NCBI GenBank assembly: GCA_958295665.1
Contig: OY282558.1
Location: 111,838,838-111,902,837, forward strand
Length of the DNA stretch: 64,000 nt
DNA from: Tipula vernalis
Taxonomy: Eukaryota; Arthropoda; Insecta; Diptera; Tipulidae
Direction of reading: 5' to 3'
Shown here: one piece after another, positions 56,931 through 64,000 of the stretch
Layout: every line of letters begins with the position of its first letter
Position numbering within the stretch: the first letter of the stretch is position 1
The notes under the pieces: model-generated
What the model saw: only the letters and a program-made list of their open reading frames with translations
Told to the model about the DNA's origin: nothing
The model's database searches: none
Made by a program: the position numbers and the translations under genes

Positions 56931-57410
56931 TTGGGTTTGGAATGGAGTCCTAAAACCGATAAATTTTATTTCTCAACGAATTTCGAAAATCTGACAATGC
57001 ATACTAAAAGAGCAATGTTGTCAAAATCAAGCAGAATTTTCGATATATTGGGATGGCCTGCTAATACAATCGTTTGAGTAAGAATCTTGTTTCAAAGCAC
57101 ATTGCTGCAAGCGATTAGTTGGGACGAAGAGCTGCCAGCAGCAACGATAAGCCAGTGGGAATGTGAAGATCTCTCTGTGCAAGTTGTAATACATACAAAT
57201 TCCACGATGGCTAGGTTCCCATAAAAGCATTGAGTTGCATGGATTCTGCGACGCTAGCCAATGGGCGTATGGAGCGGCCGTGTATTTTCGTATCACCAAT
57301 GAAAACAGAGTTATCACGCATTTTATAGACGCCAAAACAAAAGAAGCACCGATTAAGCAGCTATGCATACCACGACTGGAGCTTAACAGTGCATTCATTA
57401 CTAATTAATT
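56930..57410 (+). pseudogene. BEL/Pao post-RT and RNase H start
   Basis: Pieces include LGLEWSPKTDKFYFSTNF-like reading near 56930-56990 and FDILGWPANT near 57040-57065, then ELHGFCDASQWAYGAAVYFR and KEAPIKQLCIPRLEL at 57230-57390. These are the standard post-RT BEL blocks in at least two frames. The sequence stops matching after PRLELNSAFI. Confidence 0.78.
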
Positions 57411-57499
57411 AAATTTCTCTAACCAAACCAATGACAGAGGGCCTAAGAAAGGATTCGATTGATCTGTCGATAAACCATTCTTAGAGAGAGCCAATTCAA

Positions 57500-57740
57500 G
57501 TAACGTTGTTATATGCGCTATTTTGTCCCAAGGAATAATCGGACAGGATTTACCAATATGCTATGCCTCGCGTACACTGGCGAAAATCAAGCAGAACTAT
57601 TCTACATTAGAGAAGGAACTCCTGTCAATTTTCTTCCCCCAAAAGGGTGGGTTTTTGTAGTCCAGAGTACAGCGACCATTGAGGCCTATTGTGCATCTCT
57701 GGAGATTCTTACGTGATGCATATCCAGTGGGTCGGCGTTA
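57500..57740 (+). pseudogene. Ty3/gypsy RNase H fragment
   Basis: It reads SNVVICAILSQGIIGQDLPI then CYASRTLAKIKQNYSTLEKE, the conserved N-terminal half of Ty3/gypsy RNase H. Only about 80 residues remain. It is wedged between BEL and an LOA/I-like fragment. Confidence 0.75.
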
Positions 57741-57780
57741 GGCCACTGGATTATATACGCATTTAAGAACTTGAACGTTT

Positions 57781-58985
57781 TTAGGATGATAGAATCGCAT
57801 GTGAAGAGTAGGTGTTCATCGGGTGGCGGTCCATCCTAGGTGACTCTCCCAGACGTATAATATCATAACTGAATAATTTCTTGGCCTGTCTCATCCCAAT
57901 GGAGGACTCCCAGAGTAATTTCCTATAGTTCTGCTCCCAGTCCTTTATACCATCTGCCAAGTGAGTTTTGGAAAAAACAATACTAGCAATGGGACCCAGG
58001 AAATCTCGGCTTGCACCCATTTTTGCACATCGGTCTGCTACCTCATTTCCTTTAATGGTGAAGTGGCCAGGAGACCACAAAAGGGTGACTTTGTTCACTT
58101 TATCCATTCTCATTTTGAGACATTGAAGTACACATACCTCAATAGCAAGGGTCTCTGTCTGAAAAACTATGGAAGTGCTACCCATTGGTATGCATATTTC
58201 TAGGCCGGGTCCGACTATCCCTGCACCGCTCTCCCGTCTGTTTGTGACCCATCCGTATACCATACAGAAACATGGCGGGGGAGGTAGGAGATAATATTCT
58301 CTACCAGTGCCCTTATTATCAAATCGATTGCCCTTACCATCAAATCTGATAGTTGTATCAATTCCTCCTTAAAATTTAATTAATGTAGGATACTGTTGTG
58401 TCCTGGCCTTATGGTTTCAATTTTGTCTGTAATTTTTAGGCTCAGACATCTTGAACAGGCTACCTTTTTAATGTATAGGTGTAGTAGGGAGAGCCCCAGT
58501 ATTCTTTTAAGGGCAACTGTTGGAAAAATCGTCATTGCTCCAGTTGCACCCACAGAGATTACCCTCTGGATCTTGTGTCCAATATTCTACGTGCACCAGT
58601 CTGCTCCGTCTTTGGCCACCGCTCAAACGCCGCGTAAGAGACCATAGATCTTATGACTGCCCGGTAGACCCAAATCATCATTTGGGAGCTCAGTCCCCAT
58701 GTTTTCCAATCATTCTTTGGCAGGTGAAGTAGGCCTTATTCGCCTTGTTTGGGATTTTATGACAATTTCTAATCAAGTACGACACCCAGATATTTAACCT
58801 CCATCGACAGTTGGAGAGTAACCCCCCCCCCCCAGGACTATCGGCAGGAGGACAGTTTTCCTCAGGTTAGTAAAGAGAGTGCAGTTGACTTTGTTAGGAT
58901 TTACCGTATGGCCCACCTCCGTACACCAATCATTTACTACCTCTAGGGCTGGTTACATTCTTTTAATATTGTGTTGACCTATGCT
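57781..58985 (-). mobile_element. LOA/I-like non-LTR fragment: RT thumb and RNase H
   Basis: The minus-strand frame 57781-58263 has GAGIVGPGLEICIPMGS, FQTETLAIEVCVL, then VTLLWSPGHFTIKGNEVADR. The RNase H Glu and last Asp regions are present, but the DSQAA segment between them is missing. Upstream (58270-58985), scraps with DDLGLPGSHKIYGL and VALKRILGLSLLHL in several frames suit the RT thumb of the same clade. A C11 run lies at 58822-58833. Confidence 0.7.
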
Positions 58986-58989
58986 AACT

Positions 58990-60335
58990 AACTTACCATA
59001 AATTATACTAACAATTTTAATAACTATTGACTACATAGGTATCTGTTTGGGTCAAGTATATAATGTGAAGGGTATGCTAGATGTTGTCCGGGAGCCAGCT
59101 TCTTAAAAGAAACTACGGCCAATACAAAACATTTTGTAAATCACTGTGACGTGATTTAGATATTCTTACTCGTCCTCCCTTATTTTATTCATTCTATGTA
59201 ATTTTCATATAAAAACTTTATCTGTTTTAATTTTAATTATATGAATATTCAAATTAAATTAAAATGTTAAATTTGTTTATATTTTTGGAATTTAGTAAAG
59301 CTAAATATTATTTTATGTTATTTTCCTTATTGCTATTGTTATGGTATACGATTGCCTACATGCTATTGTTTTTATTTACTCGTAGATGTTATTAAATTAA
59401 ATTTGAATTTTGTTTCTTAGAATAAATATAACCCAGCTCCAACAACACAAATTGAAAGGCTGAAATGGAAAACAGGTGTTTTAAGTTCACAAGCTTTTTG
59501 AGTTTTATTATTGTTTATTTTTCAGTTTACTTGCTGCGTACTTAACGATTATTTACATTATGCTTTGATGATGAAAAACAATACGTAACGCTAAAAAAAC
59601 TGTTGTTTTGTCATAACAAAAACCTTAAACGTTATCATCACAAATTAAGTTATGATAAAGTATTCACTTGTGTGGAAATTATTGTGTAGGTTGTGAAAGT
59701 GAAATTGTTTGTTTTGTGCCCTGCCAAAATAAATAATAAATTTTTGTATTGTTAAAGAATTCTTATTTTATTTTGTTTATTTAATTTTCAACCTGTTGTG
59801 ATTTTTTATTTTATTAGGTGCAATCAGTATCACAAACTGAGGAAGAACAGAAAATAATAAGACACAAATAAAGCCAAATAACAGATATTCGGCTACCGTG
59901 AATTCAAATCCCAATCGCTGGGGATTACAAGAACTGCACCAAATTCTGTCCCACATTCTGCGAGCAGATCCATGAAAATATTTAAATCGTAACCTCAGAA
60001 ACATATACTGTTGTATCTAGAATTTTTCACAAAAGTTAGTTATTTCCACGCGGGCCGCTTGGGAAATTTTGAACAGTAGGCATAACAACAGGAGATTACT
60101 GATAGTAACATATATAAATCGGTTGTAAGGTAAAACAAATATATTTGTGGGATGGATATCAGCATTTTTACCTGGGGAATATTTTGTTTCGTATAAAGAT
60201 CGAGTTGAACAGTTTTTCGTAGTGAACTGTGTCGAAGAAACAATGAAATTTCCTCTTTTCATAACGCTTAGGAGGCAAGACATATACAAAGTTTTATAGT
60301 TATTGTGTGCTCCGAATTCACCCAGTACTAAAACA
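58990..60335. other. Intergenic, two unassigned minus-strand frames
   Basis: Frames at 60017-60289 and 59777-60004 (minus) lie close together. One has a hydrophobic run ending LLLLCLLFKISQAARVE, the other EYLLFGFICVLLFSVLPQFV. No family is recognised, and they may be chance or parts of a decayed element. Nothing else is seen. Confidence 0.3.
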
Positions 60336-61480
60336 TCTACTCAAATCTCGTTCAAGAAAATGGAGAATCATTAAAAGATTTTGTGGTACGGCTTAAAAGT
60401 CAAGCAGAAACCTGTATCTGAAGTCTCTTTCGAAGTCGATGCCGCAGCAGAGACTAGTACATCAGTTACCACGAATATATAGAGATAGGTTATTTCATAA
60501 AGTAAAATTATTAGATACCCATAACTGTTTGTCAACTATTTCAGATCAAAATCTAGGAATAATGGGGTAAATACAAGTTCAAATGTGTTTTGGTGAGCAA
60601 CGATTGGTGGTAGAATTTCAAAATATCGCTTCAATCTAAAACATTACTTGGTCAAGCCTGGTTGGACATCATACAACCAAATTGGCGTAAATCTTTTGTC
60701 AGTCAAATTAATACATTCAGTGAAATTCTATAGCATTCTATATGGTGTCGGTTTCCGAATTTGGTATCGGAGGGCAACAATCATGTTGATTGCGTGTATA
60801 AAGCTTATATCCATATTAAGTCGTGCACTCCAATTTTTCATAAGTCCTTGAAGATGGCAAGAAAGCTATGTTACGGGTTGCCGTTTTAAGCGAGGCATAT
60901 CAAAAATGCGTGGGCTGAGTTAATAAGCGCTGATACAAAACCATATAGAATAAAGATAAAAAACTCAGTTATGTTGTGATGATGGGTGTATATTTTATGG
61001 TAACCGTTTAGTAATTCCAGTGAGTCTAGACGTGATGACTGTTATCTTCAAATATAATAGTGACAAGAATAACGTCAGAAATTGATGACACAACAGGTAA
61101 CATTTTTGGAATAATAACTCAGAGAGAACCAATTGACTATGAAGAACACTTAAACTCTTCAAATATAGCCAAAATGCCATTGTCGCAGCGCTCAAGTAGA
61201 CAAAAAAATAAATGACACGCAAATAACAGAATAACCCTCAACATTTTACGTCCACATTTATTTAGTCCAACCACGACTTGAAAGACAAATATCATCCATC
61301 AGAGAACATAATGTTTATGTATCCAAGTTTCCAAAACAATTCCTAATCACAAATTGCGCAAGTTACCGATTCCTTTGTCATACATCTGCGGGTCTACAAT
61401 ATTTATTCAGTAGCAAAGCGGTTTCTAATATACAATACAAGTAAATGGAAGAAGGTCACTGTCGAGGTTGAAGCCAATTT
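60335..61480 (+). pseudogene. Heavily decayed Ty3/gypsy gag-protease remnant
   Basis: A gag signature, YSNLVQENGESLKDFVVRLK then SQAETCI, lies at about 60335-60415. LLGQAWLDIIQPNWRKSF, the end of the protease region, lies at about 60645-60705. The rest is full of stops. RT pieces could not be placed with confidence. Confidence 0.55.
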
Positions 61481-62165
61481 TTGTTATGTGCCAGTTTTCC
61501 GGCGATCTTTGGGCCGGCTCTAAGAATCGGTTAAAAAGTTTTTGGACCTGTCGATTGTTATGTTACCGAGCCTACCTTAGATGTCCAAGGTGAGCGATTC
61601 TTCGTTCCAAAATGTACCCTTTTACTGGACTCTCTTAAATCCATTCGTAGAATTACATGTGTGCAAGAGTTTAGCCCTTGAGAAACAAACACTTTCTGGT
61701 TACAGTGAAGTCCAACGATCGAATCTGATCTGGTCGAAGTGTTCCCGCATTTCTTTAACGAAATGGAGTTAACTCGTAGTGCTTTGTGTCTGTACCAACA
61801 ATTGGCTGGGAGCACGACCGAAAACCAATTCAGATGGCTTAGTCTTAAGTCCGCGATTAGTTGCGCACGGACACAATATAGAACAGTCGGTGCAACGCGT
61901 GTCCAGTCACTTCTACTCTGGCACATGATTGCTACCTTTAACATTCTGGTTCACCTTTCTATGTATCCATTAAACATCCGATAATATTCAGTAGTCCTCT
62001 TACGTTTAAAATCCAGCAGTTCAGCAAATTCTGCGAACAATTCGGACATAAACTGGGCTCCCTGGCCCGTAAATGTTGAGGAAGGTCCTACAAAACAGGC
62101 AATTCGTAGCAACTTTTAAAATGTCAATGACGTGCTCGGGAAGCGGTATAATTTCCTCCATGTAT
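61480..62165 (-). pseudogene. Gypsy integrase fragment, CsRn1-like
   Basis: The minus strand reads STFTGQGAQFMSELFAEF, then YRMFNGYIER, DWTRVAPTVLYCVRAQLIAD and a C-terminal stretch. It matches the layout QGTQFES / NGMVERFHRQL / W---P-VLLGIR seen in the 9.5-10.3 kb copy. Much more diverged than that copy. LPEHVIDILKVATN near 62115-62160 continues upstream. Confidence 0.6.
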
Positions 62166-62758
62166 TCGATACCATTTTTCGGTGTTGACCACTAAACTTG
62201 CCTCGATTGATTATGAAAAAACGATTTCCAAATGTTTCAGATGTTGTAAGTTATCTAAATAAATGAAGTATAACTCGAAATCCTGCAGAATAGAATGTAT
62301 ATGATCGTCGGGTTGGGAAAATATGTCCTGCGTTTCTCAGTGAACTTTCGCACGGGAAGCAGCATAACGGTCCAGCGGGTATCAGAACACCCGCAGATGC
62401 CTTATTGGACTATATACTCAAATTTGTTTTCGCACCAGTTTCTCTAAGCTTAAATGTCTTGATTTTGTGAATCCCGGCGAGTTAGGATATGATGTGTAAT
62501 TTGGTGATCCACTGGCCGCGAATTCTTGCGTTTTGCGTTGATCACTTTATATTTCACTAACAGATTACCCGAACCGTAGGTCTATGATTGTCCAGTGTCT
62601 ATGAGGATACAGCTATATGCTTTATCGTATATTTTAAACTTAGAATCACATACTCTTCTACGAGCTTAATCCCGTGCTTGGGGAGATGAATTCCTCAGTA
62701 ATAAGAAAAGACATTGATATGAGGAATTCATTATCTTTTAATTTATTATACTTACATT
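62166..62758. other. Probable upstream part of the decayed gypsy integrase
   Basis: Weak minus-strand matches (for example VDHQITHHILTRRDS near 62470-62515) may belong to the integrase N-terminal region. Otherwise unassigned. Confidence 0.3.
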
Positions 62759-63012
62759 ATCTAGTTATTCATTATCTTTGGCCGAGTGGACCAGATGTAA
62801 TAGACTTGTGTGGATAGGCCTGGCGTTGGTGGGTCTGGTAGAGATAATTTGCGTGCTATCGTCATCACAACATTCTTCGTCCGAATCAGGCACATTACAT
62901 GATTCGCAAACCCAAACATAGTGCTTGCGAGTTTACATGAGGCATAAATCACAAATGGCATTTGTTTTAGTGTCTCTGACCTTCGTCCCGAATCTTGTAC
63001 ATTGCTCACATC
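62759..63012 (-). pseudogene. Cys-rich fragment of unknown origin
   Basis: A minus-strand reading gives RCEQCTRFGTKVRDTKTNA, ICDLC, a stop, then VWVCESCNVPDSDEECC, an Asp-rich stretch and a short tail. Three CX2C pairs in about 50 residues suggest a zinc-binding C-terminus, as in some piggyBac-type transposases. The similarity is loose and the call is tentative. Confidence 0.3.
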
Positions 63013-63230
63013 TGCACGAAGGGTTATTTATCTGCATTGGTAAAGAGAGATATGTCAGTAAAATTTGGTTTAAAATTTCATTTATTAGATACCTGGATTT
63101 GTGGGAAAGGTCGCTTAAAGGTATAGATTTAAATTTAAGTTCTTAGCTTGTGTTCGTTGTAATCATGAATAATAATTGTTCTTTTTACTTTATTTATTTC
63201 CTCGCATAAAGTTTCTCGTCGACAGAAGCG

Positions 63231-63482
63231 TTCGATGTTGAAACGCCGAATGTCGGGAGGCCGAATGTCAAAAAGCCGCATGCCGAAAGGCCGAATGGGT
63301 CGGAACGCCAAATGTCGGAAGGCCGAATGTCGTATGGCCGAATGTGTCGAAAGGCCGAATGTCAAATAAAAGTATAGAAAAGCCGGATGTCTTAAGGCCG
63401 AATTTGTCAAAAGGCCGAATGTCGAAAGGCCGAATGGGTCGAATGACCGAAAGTGTGGAAATTTAGTCGAAAGGCCGAATAT
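63231..63482. repeat. Minisatellite with AAGGCCGAATGTCG-type units
   Basis: About fifteen imperfect copies of a 13-18 bp unit (gtcgaaaggccgaat and variants such as ggccgaatgggtcg) lie in a row. GC content is well above the surroundings. A minus-strand frame of repeated SAIRHSAFRH-like residues (63135-63410) results from the repeat and is not a gene. Confidence 0.9.
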
Positions 63483-63521
63483 TCATTAAAGTTTCCTTCA
63501 CTTAATTGATTGAAATCAATT

Positions 63522-64000
63522 TTTAGGTTAGGTTAGGTTAGATTGGAGTGGCTGCTTAGGCACACTTAGACTGATGACCGTCTATTGTGATACCACAGAA
63601 TATATCCCCTTTACCCCTGTTGGAACCATTTCGGGCTACTTATGTTGTGTAAGACGTCCCGCACTTTAATGTTTTAGTAATCCGAGAGGCAGTCCATCCT
63701 GAACTTACCCAAGTGTTTGTGGTTTCTGAGTGCAGTTGCTAGACACGAGCAAAGGAAGTGGATAAACGTCTCTTCCCCTCCTCGTCCAAGCAACTTCTGC
63801 TGTAGTCATTTGCCTCCAGACTCAGCTTTCTTGCATGTTCTCCAAAAAAGGCAGTGTCTCGTGAGAATTTCTACGACCGTTCTTAATTCACCATCTGCGT
63901 AGGGATATTAATGCCCTAGAGCGCCCCAAGTCCAGCTTTGGCCAAACTTGTCTTGCAACTCTACAGGTGAGGGTGTTAGACCACCTTTCCCCCGCTGAGA
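63522..64000 (-). mobile_element. LOA/I-like non-LTR 3' end, runs off the window
   Basis: In reverse complement it matches the 3' part of the element at 32200-32640: the RNase H end (TSLAKAGLGAL), FFGEHARKLSLEANDY then SCLDEEG, then the UTR with gcccgaaatggttcc and ggggtaaaggggatat. It ends in the repeats complementary to ttaggttaggttaggtta at 63522-63540. Stops break the frame. The 5' side continues past the right edge. Confidence 0.85.

Larger units (their letters stand above)
54242..57410 (+). mobile_element. Third BEL/Pao element, gag-pol order kept, decayed
   Basis: Gag (54242-55400), zinc knuckles, protease (55560-56080), RT (56110-56930) and post-RT/RNase H (56930-57410) run in order on the plus strand, with frequent stops. 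This is the most complete BEL copy in the window, but integrase and LTRs are not seen. At about 57410 it ends, and a Ty3/gypsy RNase H scrap follows. Confidence 0.85.

Noticed and set aside
59777..60289. Two neighbouring frames with hydrophobic runs as a membrane protein or receptor
   Set aside because: The runs do not match odorant or gustatory receptor motifs, no splice sites join them convincingly, and the region adjoins decayed retroelements.
63135..63410. Minus-strand frame with repeated HSAIRHSAFRH-like residues
   Set aside because: Produced by the minisatellite; there is no start context or non-repeat domain.
63522..63541. TTAGG-type telomere repeat
   Set aside because: Only about four units, joined directly to a recognisable retroelement 3' UTR, and a similar tail exists on the copy at 32621. 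It is the tail of that element, not a telomere.

Overview
The window is an AT-rich, repeat-dominated stretch of an insect nuclear genome, most likely a fly. The two intact host genes are insect odorant receptors, a family confined to insects. The repeats are the usual insect set: BEL/Pao and Ty3/gypsy LTR elements, Jockey-like and LOA/I-like non-LTR elements, a Penelope-like element, Tc1-like transposons and several MITEs. The order-level placement is inference. I see no rRNA, no convincing tRNA, no CRISPR array and no prokaryotic operon.

Layout. (1) 0-4.4 kb: a decayed Tc1 copy, then odorant receptor gene A (2343-3750, five exons, 391 codons). (2) 4.4-19.4 kb: repeats separating the two receptors. 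One decayed BEL/Pao element on the minus strand (about 7.57-16.44 kb) carries four insertions: a palindromic MITE, a CsRn1-type gypsy, an 885-bp MITE flanked by TA, and a 390-bp retroposon-like insert with a long hairpin. A 291-bp 5'-truncated retroposon with a 14-bp target duplication follows. (3) 19.67-21.14 kb: odorant receptor gene B, a tandem paralogue with the same exon plan and a shared 3' flank. (4) 22.2-35.3 kb: a second BEL/Pao, LOA/I-like fragments, a Jockey-like element whose ORF1 is split by a young Penelope-like element (27217-29698, 13-bp target duplication), a 280-bp tandem duplication, an LOA/I-like 3' end and a decayed gypsy. (5) 35.3-44.5 kb: AT-rich sequence with a foldback repeat cluster, solo LTR-like copies flanked by a 4-bp ATAA/TTAT duplication, and an (AT)n tract. 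(6) 44.5-48.1 kb: a Jockey/CR1-type element fused to a Tc1 remnant. (7) 48.1-53.3 kb: a complete Tc1-like element (51609-53174) with terminal inverted repeats, a TA duplication and an apparent 121-bp intron, sitting inside a small PHD-like ORF. (8) 54.2-64 kb: a third BEL/Pao, gypsy and LOA/I-like remnants, a roughly 15-bp-unit minisatellite, and an LOA/I-like 3' end running off the right edge.

The only apparently functional host genes are the two receptors, expected to act as ligand-specific subunits with the co-receptor Orco in sensory neurons. Several insertion boundaries could be fixed to the base because removing the insert restores the interrupted reading frame; that nested, datable record is the most informative aspect of the window. 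I did not find a convincing undescribed multi-gene system.
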